Source of the DNA: Rachicladosporium sp. CCFEE 5018
Lineage: Eukaryota > Ascomycota > Dothideomycetes > Cladosporiales > Cladosporiaceae
Direction of reading: 5' to 3'
DNA: 64,000 bases
Assembly: GCA_002077045.2 (NCBI GenBank)
Contig: KZ111167.1
Coordinates: 251,304 to 315,303 of the forward strand
The notes beneath the pieces were generated by a model. That model was not told the origin of the DNA. It did not search any database and saw only the letters and a list, made by a program, of their open reading frames with translations. The position numbers were made by a program, and so were the translations under genes. Positions 41,434 through 52,995 of this stretch are shown piece after piece; the first letter of the stretch is position 1; every line of letters starts with the position of its first letter.

Positions 41434-42663
41434 GTTGGACAGATTCCCAGTGGAGTCGATTTCCAGGTCGTTTTCTCTCCGTGGAAATGGTTCTGGCCGC
41501 AGCTCCAGTTGGGAGGAAAAGATTTCGTGCTGGTGGCAGTGTCGAGCTAGGGAGGGATGCGACGCCTTGACCTTTCCACTGCGATGCAACTCTAAGCTCG
41601 GTATTGATTGTAGAAAACTTCCTCGAAGACTCTCGGGACAGACGAATTTGTTCCGCCAAGGTTTCGCAGTCTCTAGCTTGGAATGGTAAGGAATTGAGAG
41701 AGTCACCTACATATACGAGCATTGGGACGGCGCTGTATTGTCTCGACCAGAGGCTTCTCTGATCCAAATCTGCAAAATCGATAGAAGTAGTCGGGTTGGT
41801 AGATATGTAGAGGTGAAGTCGCTCGCTTCCCACAAGAGAGTAATGCGAGTTGGCAGCCATCGGCTTAGTCAACAAGCACGAAAATAACGCAGTCACACGT
41901 GTAAGGCTGGCATCTTGTGCAGCACAACCTGCTTCTCTCGTCTCATTCGTCTGATGAGCATCAAAGTTGGCCTTTCCCACGGTTCGCTGATCTCAATGTG
42001 TACTCTGTATCTCGGTAGAGCACATGTCCAGCACGATCTCCTCAACCATGGCTTACCAAGACCGACACGCGCTTGGCACATGCGGCAAGCGCGTTCCGCC
42101 GAGAGAAAGTATCGTCATGTTAGGCAAGGTTTGCCGGGACGAAGGTTGATTGATCTTAGATGATGGCGAAGACTTGCGCCACGCCTTCTTATCATCATCC
42201 TCAACACACGCTGTGTTGCTGCGACACTTTCGCTGCGCAGCAAGTGCAGAAACTGGCAGATATCAGCAGCACACATCAAACGCATATCTCTCAACGCCAA
42301 CGTTCGCTCGGGAGCTTTGCCGGCGGTAGCAAGCGCCTCTTCTTGGCTTACACGCTGAATGCCAACACTCCCAAGCATCTGCTGATCAAGGTCTGCCAAT
42401 CTTTGCAGCCATTCACTCGCAAGACTCGCTTGACTTGATTCTCTTGCCAATCGCGGCTATCTGGGAGCGGCGACTGGGCGCGACCACAGTACTGTATGCA
42501 TCCGCGCAACCATATCGATAATAGACTGGATCGAAGTACCGCGGCGCACAACTTCGACGCACGACTATCGTTATACCCGACTTGAGCGGAGTTGAGGGGG
42601 ATTTATCGTTACAACTTCCGATCGCTGCACTGAGCAGAGAAGGAGAGGAGGAACACTTTCAAC
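41434..42663. promoter_or_regulatory. Divergent promoter region, NCS2 / NHA1
   Basis: These 1230 bases between divergent starts hold only short unsupported frames. The length is unusual here and may reflect a long regulated NHA1 leader or promoter. Confidence 0.45.
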
Positions 42664-45600
42664 ATGGCGTGGGAACATCTCTCCGTCAACAAGCCGCACT
42701 TGGTGTACATCATCCTGGGCGGCTTTACAACAATTTTTATGCTGGTGTCGTCGGTGATAAAGGAGAGACTGTACATCGGCGAGGCTACCGTCGCTACAAT
42801 CTGCGGCATCATCTTCGGCCCACACGCTGCGAACTTGATCGATCCGGGGACGTGGGGAAATACCGATCAAATCACGCTGGAGTTCTCACGCATCGTGCTT
42901 GTCGTACAATGTTTCGCCGTGGGTGTTGAACTGCCCAAGGCATACATGGAGCGGCATTGGCGATCTGTGGTCTTCTTACTGGTACCGGTCATGACGTTCG
43001 GCTGGCTCGTCACGAGTCTATTCATCTGGGCTGTCTTCAAGGATCATATGAACTGGCTCGACTCGCTTTGCATTGCAGCCTGTGTCACAGCCACCGATCC
43101 TGTGCTCGCTGCGTCAGTCGTCGGTAAAGGCAAGTTCGCGAAACGGGTGCCGAAGCATCTTCGAGATCTGCTGTCAGCAGAGTCTGGCTGCAACGACGGC
43201 ATGGCATTCCCATTCATCTATCTCGCCATCTACATCATCCGCTACAAGGGCCATCCTAACGAGGTTGCTCTTCACTGGTTTTGCTACACTATCTTATACG
43301 AGTGTCTCTTCGGCGCGATATATGGGGTGGCTGTAGGCTACATCGCGCGACGTCTAATCCGATGGGCACACGAGAAAGATATTATAGACCGAGAGTCTTT
43401 CCTCGTGTTCTACTTCGTTCTTGCGCTCTTCTGCGCTGGGTCTGGATCAATGCTCGGCATGGACGACTTGCTTGTGGGTTTCGCTGCTGGAGTGGGATTC
43501 AGCAATGATGGGTGGTTCACTGCGCAGACCGAGGAGTCTCATGTCTCGAACGTCATCGATTTGCTCATCAATCTAGCATTCTTCGTCTACTTCGGCACCA
43601 TCATCCCCTGGGCACAGTACAACGCTGGCTACCTTGGTCTCGATGTATGGAGACNNNNNNNNNNNNNNNNNNNNNNNNNNNNNNNNNNNNNNNNNNNNNN
43701 NNNNNNNNNNNNNNNNNNNNNNNNNNNNNNNNNNNNNNNNNNNNNNNNNNNNNNGTACCGGTCATGACGTTCGGCTGGCTCGTCACGAGTCTATTCATCT
43801 GGGCTGTCTTCAAGGATCATATGAACTGGCTCGACTCGCTTTGCATTGCAGCCTGTGTCACAGCCACCGATCCTGTGCTCGCTGCGTCAGTCGTCGGTAA
43901 AGGCAAGTTCGCGAAACGGGTGCCGAAGCATCTTCGAGATCTGCTGTCAGCAGAGTCTGGCTGCAACGACGGCATGGCATTCCCATTCATCTATCTCGCC
44001 ATCTACATCATCCGCTACAAGGGCCATCCTAACGAGGTTGCTCTTCACTGGTTTTGCTACACTATCTTATACGAGTGTCTCTTCGGCGCGATATATGGGG
44101 TGGCTGTAGGCTACATCGCGCGACGTCTAATCCGATGGGCACACGAGAAAGATATTATAGACCGAGAGTCTTTCCTCGTGTTCTACTTCGTTCTTGCGCT
44201 CTTCTGCGCTGGGTCTGGATCAATGCTCGGCATGGACGACTTGCTTGTGGGTTTCGCTGCTGGAGTGGGATTCAGCAATGATGGGTGGTTCACTGCGCAG
44301 ACCGAGGAGTCTCATGTCTCGAACGTCATCGATTTGCTCATCAATCTAGCATTCTTCGTCTACTTCGGCACCATCATCCCCTGGGCACAGTACAACGCTG
44401 GCTACCTTGGTCTCGATGTATGGAGACTTGTGGTGATAGCGATACTGGTCATATTCTTCCGTCGAATACCCATCATGCTGGCTTTGAAGCCGCTCATACC
44501 GGACATCAAGACGTGGCGTGAAGCGCTGTTCGCTGGCCACTTCGGTCCCATCGGTGTTGGCGCGATCTTTGTCGCCATTCTGGCGAGAGCCGAGCTGGAG
44601 ACCGAGGAGACGACGCCGCTCGAGGTTCTACCGCCTCCGGACTTCCCGCATGACAATATCATCGAGCTCATATGGCCGATCACAACGTTCCTTGTCATCA
44701 CTTCGATCGTCGTGCACGGCTCTTCAATCGCTGTGTTCACACTCGGCAAGCACATCAACACGCTCACTCTGACCATGTCTTACACTCAGGCGCAGGAGAA
44801 TGGTCCGTCGTGGATGGAGAGACTACCACGTATTCAGTCGCGATCGAAGAGCTCAATGTCACGCTACGACTCCGAGCTTGATGAGAAGGAGAAGGGACCA
44901 TCGCCTGCTGATCTCAAGCCTGGGACTTTCTTGCGCAGACAGGCAGAGGAAGACAATCCCAGTCGCGCACCGAGTCGCAACACCAGCCGCCATCGCTCGC
45001 GGAAAAGCAAGAACTTTGACAACGGCAGGGGGCCAGGCGGACCTATTTCTGAGTCCGCAATCCGACCTTCTAGGCGAGAGGAGGCGAGTCAGCCTGTTAG
45101 TCGCAGCGACTCCGAGACTCTGGCCGCGAAGAGCGATTCGCAGCCAGAGTCGCCGAAGGGTAAGTCGCCAGAAGAGCGCGGTGAGCGAGATGATGATGCG
45201 CAGAGCCCAGGCGAGATCTTCGAGGAGGGTCAAGACACGGTCTTCGAGGACGAGGACGGGAAGGTGCTGGCCATAGAGGATGAGAGTGGAGTGAAGCCCG
45301 AGAACCGAGAAGAGGCCGAAGTCATGGAGGGAAAGCGATTGATGCGGGAAGAGACTGCAAAGGAGAAGGGCGGCGATGATGGTGCCAGGGACGTGGATGC
45401 GCCAGAGGAAAACGAAGCTCCGCAGCGGAAGATGTCGGAACGCCCTGCTAACAACTGGCGACGTGGCTTGAACAAGGCGGGCACAATCACCAAGCTTGCT
45501 GGTCTGCGCAATAAGGAGGACAAGCCGAAGCCTGAGCCGCGCAAGACGAACGGACCTGCTCGTGCTTACCAGTACGGCAATACTATCATCGTCGAAGACG

Positions 45601-46634
45601 AAGACGGCGAGGTCATCAAGAAGTATGACATTCCTGGCGCTGACAACGGCGGCGGCGACTCTCACCGGTCTCGCCAACGCGTGGCTCGCATGGGCAAGAT
45701 GCTCGGTCTCGGCGGCGCGGATGGCAATGAGACACCGCCTTCTACCACCGCAGCCGGCGAGGAGGGCGCTGCCGAACCAAAACAGCGACCGAAGCCCAGC
45801 AGATTCGGGAGTCTACGACCTGCAGCACCAGAAGACGAGGAAGATGACGAGCAGCTCCGCTTCACGATCAGCACTGGCACACGCCGTATGAGCAAAGCCG
45901 AATTCATCGACCAGATCCGTGGCATGGATCCCAAAGCCCGCGTGCAAGCTGTGGAAGCCTCCGACGCGCCAGAGATAGTGAAGAAAGAAGCGCGCAAAGA
46001 CGCCCGCGAGCAAGCTGCCGCACAGAAGGGACGCGGTAAGAGCGTTTCCGGTAACGTACCTGTAGTGCATGAACAGCCTGACGCGGAAAGCGACGCCGAG
46101 TCGCCTGGTGGCGGCGGACGCCGCAGAGAAGCAGGCAATATTGAGAGGGCTGATAGCAGTGATTCTGCAGATTTGAAGTTGGTTGATTCGAATAACGAGC
46201 AAGTGCCTTTCCATGACCTCTCGTCTACAGTGCGGAATTTCCGACAACCTAAACCCTCTTCCTCATCCGCAAACCGCTCTAGAGCTACCGACGACGTGAG
46301 TCCTGGCTCTGAGACCGCGGCACAAGCGCGGCGTCGCGCTGCCGCACAAGCTTCTTCTAGTCAATCTTCTTCTGCAGCGGCGAGAGATAGCAATGTCGAG
46401 ACTGCTGCTGAGCGGCGGCGACGCGAGGGCGCGCTGGGAATTAGCAAGGAAGAGGATTCGAGTGAGTCCGAAGAGGAGAGTGGGGAGCCGCGGCAGGTTA
46501 GTCCAGGACAGAGGGGCAATATCAGGTTTGCGGATGGGCCTAGCCCGCCTGCGAAAGCGCATATTGGGGCTGGTGGTGAAGGGAGAGGGGAGGGGAGAGG
46601 TGGGATTAGGTGGGGGAGCTCCGTGAAGGGATGA
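42664..46634 (+). CDS. NHA1: Plasma-membrane Na+(K+)/H+ antiporter NHA1, interrupted by assembly gap
   Basis: The gene reads 42664-43654, stops at a 100-N gap, and then repeats 673 bases before continuing. Taking 43755-44427 as a duplicate, the frame joins exactly at 44428 and gives 1065 residues. The N-terminal 440 residues hold the 12 or so helices of a CPA1-type antiporter (LVYIILGGFTTIFML..., GFAAGVGFSNDGWF). Conserved stretches are ATVATICGIIFGPHAA, ACVTATDPVLAASVVGKGKF, HLRDLLSAESGCNDGMAFP and FFVYFGTIIPWAQY. The TDP motif and the AESGCNDG Asp are the ion-binding elements. A hydrophilic tail of about 620 residues rich in Glu, Asp, Arg and Ser follows, as in yeast NHA1. The protein exports Na+ and K+ and sets intracellular pH. 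No intron is seen. Confidence 0.93.
42982..43654. repeat. Direct duplicate, left copy (673 bp, abuts N gap)
   Basis: The block is identical, as far as I can read, to 43755-44427 (offset 773), and its right end is the N gap. It is a non-merged contig overlap inside the NHA1 gene. Confidence 0.95.
43655..43754. other. Assembly gap, exactly 100 N
   Basis: This is a default-size spacer within the NHA1 coding sequence. A frame read through it inserts unknown residues and repeats 224 residues of the transporter. Confidence 0.98.
43755..44427. repeat. Direct duplicate, right copy (673 bp, abuts N gap)
   Basis: This is the second copy of 42982-43654. It starts exactly at the gap, in the middle of the VPVMTFGWLV segment of the antiporter. 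Confidence 0.95.
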
Positions 46635-46851
46635 CCGGCTTGGTACTTATCACAAGGGATCTGATCAAGAGCGAGCGAGCGAGGCGTTATTGGGTTTGCA
46701 GTGAGCTATTGTGAGACGCGAGTGAGCGAGATAGCGTAGCGTGTACATATCGGATACGAATACTAGCATGATTCGTGCTCGACTTCGTTCCATCCTCGCT
46801 ACCCTATGGGCACGCTTCTTAGTTGGGAAAACGGCCTCATCAACCTGCCAT

Positions 46852-47650
46852 TCACATAACGCCACACCCACCACACCCCATCTTCCCCTTCAACGTCGCT
46901 CTCCTCTCCCTCTCCGCCTCCGCCGCAGCCTCCCGTCTCCGCTTCTCCTCATCCGCTCTATCTCTATCTTCCTTCACCTGCAGCTCCGCGCTCGCCTCCC
47001 CAACACTAACCTCACTTTCATGCCCAAACACCACTCTTCCCCCACTGCCTTCCAGCCCTGCTCCCTCGCGTCCCTCTGCCCCTTCGCGGTCTCGGACTTC
47101 ACTCACTTTCCTCCTGATCGCCTCCTTCCTCTCCCTCACACTCTTCGGCCAATCATCCCTTTGCTTCGCCTCGCCCGCCGCTAAGAGGTGTCCGCTTGGG
47201 CTGCGGACCTGCGTATCCGCAGCTACGGAGTCTAGGTCGACGAGAGCGGAGAGGCGGTGTTTGGTTGGTGGAGGTGAGGGGAGAGTGATCGTTGGCTCGA
47301 TGGGGAGGATGGCGTCAGGATCATCGTGTGGGGGTTTGGGCGTGGGTGAGGAGATCTTGAGTTTTGGGGCAGTTGTGTGGAGGGAGTTGGAAGGGGCCAG
47401 GGTGTTGGGATGGGTTTGGGGGACTGGGGTGACGTTGTGGTCGAGCTTGTGGTGGATGAGGTGGTTGGGGTCGGCCCACTGTGTCGTGGTTAGCAGAACT
47501 CAAGCAGGCTACATCGAATTGGTAAGTGTATCTTACTGGCTGCTCGTGCAGCGGCACACCGGCGTTGACTGAGTAGAGATCATTGCGCTTGACCTCTACT
47601 CCTGTGTTCTTGACGGTTGGCGGCGATGGCTTCGATGAAGTGATGCCCAT
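46852..47650 (-). CDS. Small protein with N-myristoylation and CaaX-like motifs
   Basis: The exons are 47650-47537 and 47478-46852, with a 58-nt phase-0 intron (GTAAGA...CAG). The product has 246 residues. The start MGITSSK fits the N-myristoylation rule (Gly2, Ser6, Lys7). The end GCGGCGVM fits a CaaX prenylation box (Cys243, Val245, Met246), with another Cys at 240. The middle is Pro/His/Thr-rich (about residues 38-110). A conserved-looking SPSGHLLAAGEAKQRDDWP segment and a strongly charged helical region (KSVRERKEAIRRKVSEVRD, later EKRRREAAAEAERERR) follow. No transmembrane helix is seen. A peripheral membrane adaptor is inferred, and the family is not recognised. Unspliced reading gives two unrelated short frames, so the gene is easily missed. 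Confidence 0.72.
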
Positions 47651-48156
47651 TATGTCGATCTTGCTTGCGTACGTGCAAACGGTGTAGCCGGAATGTCTTG
47701 AGTATAAGGATCGACTTTTATCAGTGGAAGGGTGTGAAGGAGACCGACACGATGGTCGCCGTGGTCACTCGCAGCCAATGTCGGACACGTGTGACAGCCC
47801 GGGATGATTTCAAAGGGACAGTGACTGTTGCTGTGAGCATTGACGGTGCAATTCGGGCAACGTGCCTCCCAGAGGTGGGCTCTAGGCTCGAACGAGAAGT
47901 AAGAAGAGGGGTTGAGACAGAAGGAAAGCAAAATTATACTGCCTGTAAAAGTGGAATCGTGCGTTCAGATTTGCATGGCAGTCGCGACCCAATGTAGTCT
48001 TCTTAATCTGCTGCGCTCGCTGTCTCCGATGTGATCATAGGCCCCTCATGCTCGCATACTACTCCTCCGAGCGCCGTGTCGCCTTTTGGCGCCAGAGCTT
48101 TGGCTTGTAGCACATCCGGGCTAACAGCGAGGCTCCTCGGCCGACATAAGCGGCGT
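47651..48156. other. Intergenic region
   Basis: The 506 bases between the lipidation-motif gene's start and the cyanase stop contain no supported gene. Confidence 0.45.
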
Positions 48157-48778
48157 CTAGAACCTCGTGAACGGCAACCTGTCAACCCGTTAGCTTTCTA
48201 TGCTCTCCCAACAGCATCACAAGGATCGGCAAACTCACCACTTCCCCCTCAGCGTAATAACAACCCAAGTCCCCTTGTCATCCTCCTCCTTCTCCACCTT
48301 CGTCGAAAAGGAAATCGCACTCATAATCCCATCCCCAAACTTCTCATTTATAACCCCCTTGAACGCATACCCATAGTTCTGCACAATCTCATAAAGCCTG
48401 TAAATCATCGGCTCCCGCGGCGGCATATCAATACTCCTTCCTCTATCCGGGAAGCTCAGCAGCTCGGTTTCACGCAGCTTGGACTCGGGGATATCGAGGA
48501 CTTTAGCGAGGTTCGAGACATCTTCCTCTGTTGCTTGGGCTTGGCCGTAGAACAAAGCGGCTGTGGCGACTTCGGAGCGGCCGATTGCTGAGGCGATCGT
48601 TTCGAAGGAGAGGTTCTTGGATTTCTTTGCTGCGAAGAGGATGGGGGAGGATGATGGGAGGCGGGGAAGGAGCGAAGCCTTGAATATTCGTCAGCTTGGG
48701 AGTTGTGCGGGATTGGAGTGCATAGTGTACCTCGAGAGTCGCAATCGGGTGACCACTGGAGGTGCCGGTTTGTGCCAT
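48157..48778 (-). CDS. CYN1: Cyanate hydratase (cyanase)
   Basis: The exons are 48778-48731, 48678-48239 and a 22-nt last exon, 48178-48157. The introns are 52 and 60 nt (GT-AG). The product has 169 residues. The N-terminal helical domain (LFAAKKSKNLSFETIASAIGRSEVATAALFYGQ) and the C-terminal active-site domain are complete. The catalytic Arg and Glu lie in MIYRLYEIVQNYGYAFK and the Ser in GDGIMSAISFS. The small last exon supplies the conserved end WLPFTRF. Cyanase converts cyanate and bicarbonate to ammonia and CO2 through carbamate, giving cyanate detoxification and nitrogen supply. It is a decamer in the cytosol. If the final intron is read through, the protein stops right after GKW. Confidence 0.94.
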
Positions 48779-49245
48779 GGTTGCGAGCAAGTAGGAGCTG
48801 CGTTTAGTGTTCAGAAGAAAAGGCTAGGAACTAAAACAGTTTGACAAGAGGGTATAGACAAGAGGATGAGATGGAGAAAACACGTACCTTATCCACGCCT
48901 ATACTCTAGCGCTGAAGCTACCGTCACCTCGCTGTTGACGCGCTGCACTGTCACAGCTCGCGTAGATCATGTACTGTATGAGGTGGGGTCGTGAAGTCCG
49001 TCATCGTCCCGCATTCAAACAGCTTGCTTGGCATGATGATGTGGGGTGATTTGCATTGCGTATGCGGCAGCGGTTGTGTTGTATGCCATCGCCTGTTGTT
49101 GCATCTCCGGCTCAGCGTACATAGCACCTCATCAGCAAGGGTCTGTCGTGCGCTCGATCTCCGTTCGACCAAACTCGCAAGCTGGCCACGAGATGCGCTG
49201 TAGCAGGTCACCTTGACGAGCCATCTCTTTCATGCACTCATCACC
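48779..49245. other. Intergenic region upstream of cyanase
   Basis: These 467 bases hold the cyanase promoter and the 3' UTR of PIF1. No gene is supported. Confidence 0.45.
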
Positions 49246-52082
49246 CTACACATCCCCGTCAACGAACCTCCTCTCATAGTCCTCCGCCTTACCCCCAAGT
49301 TTCTTCTTCCCAGCATCTCCGTCCTTGCCCTTCCCGTCCATGAGCTCGACCTTCGCCAGATTCGAGTAGAACGTCCTCACCCTCTCATGCGCCACGACTT
49401 TCTTCGGATCAAACCTGAGGACCTGCAGTCCGGCCATACTCGTAGCTCTAGAAAGCGCAACATACGCCTGCCCCTTCTCAAATACTTTCCCAAGATCGAC
49501 CTTGACCCGCTCCAGAGTCTGACCTTGTGCTTTATGGATGCTCAACGCCCAAGCTAAGATCAACGGGATCTGTGACCGAGAGGCCTGAACTTCGCCATTG
49601 GGTAGCTCGACTTTCCACGTCTCAGGCTGGCAGAGGAGGTCGCGCGTTGTGCCGTCTGCAATGGCGAAGCGCACGAGAGGATACTTGCGCGCGGTTGTGA
49701 GGTTGTCTTGTAGGCGTTTGCGGGCTGCGTCTTCCTTCGACATCGCAGCTTCGAGCGGCGCGCCATCGGTAGCTTGTGAGTAGGCTTCCTCGTTAACGCA
49801 GTACTTGTCGAACTCCATCTCGTCCATGAACCCTATTACGCGACCGATCGAGCCGTTGACGAGGCTCTCGTCGATGTTCTTGATAAGCATGACTTGCGCG
49901 CCTTTCTTCAATGTGATGGTTTCGGGTGCCATGCAGTTCGATAGCAGCTTATCGCGCTGTACCTTGTCGACTATGGAGCCGCCATCGCGCGCTTCGAACA
50001 CTTGTGGCTGGCCTTGGAGATGCGTCAAGTGGTCTACGTTCGCGCGCTCGACTTCGGAGCGAAGGGCGAAGAGTTCGGTGCACTCCAGTGAGTCTTCGAA
50101 CTTAAGGTCGCGATTGAGATTCCGGAAGGCTCGAATGGAAGACTCTGAGAGGCGACCCTCTCGCATCTCGTTGAGCATGCCGGCGAAGACTATGAAGTGT
50201 TAGCTTATTGTGCGAGGTCCGATGGGAATCTTGACCTACCTGGATCCTTCTGACGGAACACGTGGTGCAGCCCGATCGTGTGCTCGATCGTCGTATTCCA
50301 CGTCCCTGCATCGAATGAGAACTTCGCCACCTTGCCGCTGTCCGGTACAGGCGGCAGCTGAAAGAAGTCTCCTGTAATGACAAGCTGTATGCCCCCAAAC
50401 GGTCGTCCGTTGTTGCGCAGTGATCGTGCGATGTTCTCAAGCTTGTCGAACAGCTCAGCATCCACCATTGACACCTCATCAATGACCAGCACCTTCGTGC
50501 GCATCCACCTGTGCTTCGCCTTCTGGTTCCGCTTGATCTTGCGTACGAGCTCAGGTGTATCTTCCTTGCCCAATCCAATGCCCGCAAAGCTGTGCAGAGT
50601 AACACCGCCGACGTTGCAAGCCGCCAGACCAGTCGATGCAGTGACAGCCACACGATCTGGCTCACGCACATACTTCCTGCGCAGTGAAGCGATAATTTCG
50701 CGAAGCAGTACGGACTTGCCCGTACCGGCTGAGCCAGTAAAAAAGACGCTCTTCTTCTGCTCGACCACCAAGTCCAGGATATGCTGTTGCTCCTCGCTAA
50801 GGAAGACACGAGCGACTTGCTTCTTTTTGCTCTTCGCTGCCTGTCTGTCCGCAAGCGTCCCGTCGTTCTTGCGGACCTTCTGGTCTTCGCGATGCTTCTT
50901 CTGCTGGTCCTTGATCGCACTCGCACTAGTGTTCCAGGGGAAAGCAGCCTTGCGACTCTGTTGCTTCACGGCAGGCGTGGAAATGGCGTCAGACCTTGCA
51001 CTGTGGTACGCGGTCGGTCGGTCGGCATCGATGTCGTCCGGCTGCTTTGAAGTGTTCCATGGCAGTTCCCTTCGCTTCGCTGTCACTGTGGTCCCACCCG
51101 TCTGACTTTGCTGTGCCTTTGCAATATTTCCACCGTACGTATATCTGCTGATCTCTGCAATGTTCTGCGTAGGCTGCATATGCTCAGCAGGCGAACTCGA
51201 CCACGGCAAAGGAGCGCTACTCCCTGGCACAGTCTGAGACGCTGCCCCACTAGCTAACGACCCATACCCCGAGTCTCTGTAGCCCGTCTGCACCTGCTGC
51301 TTCTGCGGCTGAGTAGGCTTGAACATGTTTCGTGAAGTCTGTGATGGCAGCTGTGGGTAGCTGATAGAACCTCTGGCGCCAGGCTCTTCGATGTCAAGCT
51401 CAATGTCGCTGTCGAAGTCGTCTTCCCACAGCTCTGTCTTTGCTCCGGTCTCGCCACTGACAACGATCGGTCGATTCACGGCTCCTGCATCGTCGTCAAA
51501 GGAGCCGCTGGGCAGCTTCGGCACTCCGCTTGAGGTCCTTTTGATGCCGCTGGTCTGCCGTGGCGCTGGAGCGCGCATGGCATTCATGGTAGAAGGGCCC
51601 GTCGGCTTCAGCACATTGCTGTACCCTGCACTCACAGATCTCACCTTGGCAGGTTCCTGAGAAGGCGCGGGTGGACTTGACGAGAATAGCGATTGCCCAA
51701 GAGTCTTGCCCAGGACGGATGGCGCCTTATTCTCCTGCTCGTGACGCTTCAAAGCACCGCTGAGCATCGTGTACCGTCTACTGCCTGACTCCAATCCAGT
51801 CGGCGTATATGGCAAGGAGATTCGTCCGCGTGTCCGCACCAGTCGTCCAGACGAAGTCGAATAGGAGTTAGCAGTGGCGGCGACGACGCTGAGAGAACCT
51901 TTGCCCGCGAGCCGGCGGGACAGCATGCAGTGTATGAGGAGTATGGTGGAGAGCACGGCAGCGATGCCGAGTACACCGGAGGAGGAGAATGAATGGAAAT
52001 GTGTGTTATCGTCCATGCATCTTCTGTTCTTCTTGGTGATTGCCAGACACGCGAACTCGACGCGAAGCAGGCGGGGGTGCAT
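49246..52082 (-). CDS. PIF1: PIF1-family ATP-dependent DNA helicase
   Basis: The exons are 52082-50240 and 50189-49246, with a 50-nt phase-1 intron. The protein has 928 residues from the first ATG. Later in-frame ATGs at 52016 and 51926 are possible, and the last would begin MLSRRLAGKGSLSVV, a good mitochondrial presequence. About 420 disordered residues precede the helicase core. The Walker A motif is GSAGTGKS (near residue 450), and motif Ia lies in VAVTASTGLAACNVGGVTLH. Walker B is VLVIDEVSMVD, and motif III is IQLVITGDFFQLPP. Exon 2 holds KKGAQVMLIKNIDESLVNGS, the PIF1-typical LAWALSIHKAQGQTLERV and QAYVALSRATSMAGLQV. PIF1 unwinds G-quadruplexes, limits telomerase and maintains mitochondrial DNA. 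Confidence 0.93.
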
Positions 52083-52228
52083 GTCGGAGGATCGGAAGCT
52101 AGCTCCGAGTCGATCAGATAACCTTTCTCGATCAGATAATCATTGAACCTCACTGGCGCCATTCACTCCACCCCGCTGCGCACACACTGCATGCGCCACC
52201 CACCCTACCAATAACCCCATTGACTACC
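52083..52228. promoter_or_regulatory. Short divergent promoter, PIF1 / LSM3
   Basis: Only 146 bases separate the PIF1 ATG at 52082 from the LSM3 ATG. The space grows to 302 bases if PIF1 starts at 51926, which slightly favours the later start. Confidence 0.5.
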
Positions 52229-52590
52229 ATGGCTGACGCCGAGTCGCCGTCGGAAAGTGCGACCAACGTCAACGAACCCCTAGACCTTGTTCGTCTTTCT
52301 CTGAACGAGACAGTGTTTGTAAAGTTGCGCGGTGATCGCGAGCTGAAAGGCAGGCTTCATGTGAGTCGTCTCACTTTGAAGCGTACCTTAGCAAAAGTAT
52401 CTATACTGATGGATCAATTCTATAGGCATACGACAGCCACTGCAACCTCGTGCTCGGCGAAGTGGAGGAGACGATCTACATCTTCGACGACGAGACCGAA
52501 GGCGCCGATGAGCCGAGAACAGTGACGAAGAACAGCGAGATGCTGTTTGTGAGAGGAGACTCAGTAGTCTTGATCAGCCCGCAGCAGTGA
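52229..52590 (+). CDS. LSM3: U6 snRNA-associated Sm-like protein LSm3
   Basis: The exons are 52229-52360 and 52426-52590, with a 65-nt phase-0 intron. The product has 98 residues, the usual size. Sm motif 1 spans LDLVRLSLNETVFVKLRGDRELKGRLH-AYDSHCNLVL and is split by the intron after the His. Sm motif 2 is MLFVRGDSVVLISP. LSm3 is part of the LSm2-8 ring on U6 snRNA and of the cytoplasmic LSm1-7 ring in mRNA decapping. The frame read without splicing ends in an unrelated tail. The gene is divergent from PIF1. Confidence 0.94.
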
Positions 52591-52995
52591 TCCAAGAAAT
52601 GGATGAAGCTTCGATGCCGTTCACGATGAGATCAGCCATGCCTCGGAGGCGCAACCCTGAGAGCGTGAGGAGGGAGTCGCAGTGGTGGAAAGATTGGACT
52701 ACAAGCGCACTGCATTGATGGAGGGAGTTAGTCAGTGGAATTATGACAAACATGCGAGGGCTACGTGACTGCTCGGTCGAATACCCTCAGATGGTGTGAA
52801 CGGTAGTACCGTCATCCCTTCCGTGGATGAAAGCTGCGCAAGAGGGCAATACAGACGGGCTGATTTCTGTCTGCATGCCGGGAGTCACCCGACCGCGGGA
52901 TCGTCGTCAAGTTGCTCGTCAGAGGGTATATATGCCCAGGCTGCGGGTGTGCCAGCTCGGGTGTAGAGATCTCAGGGTATAGAAGACACACAACA
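52591..52995. other. Convergent intergenic region
   Basis: These 405 bases between the LSM3 stop and the stop of the transglutaminase-like gene show no gene. Confidence 0.5.

Noticed and set aside
43512..46634. Apparent 1040-residue frame across the second gap with a different N-terminus
   Set aside because: Its first part reads an out-of-frame shadow and unknown bases. The true NHA1 start is at 42664 and the overlap explains the rest.
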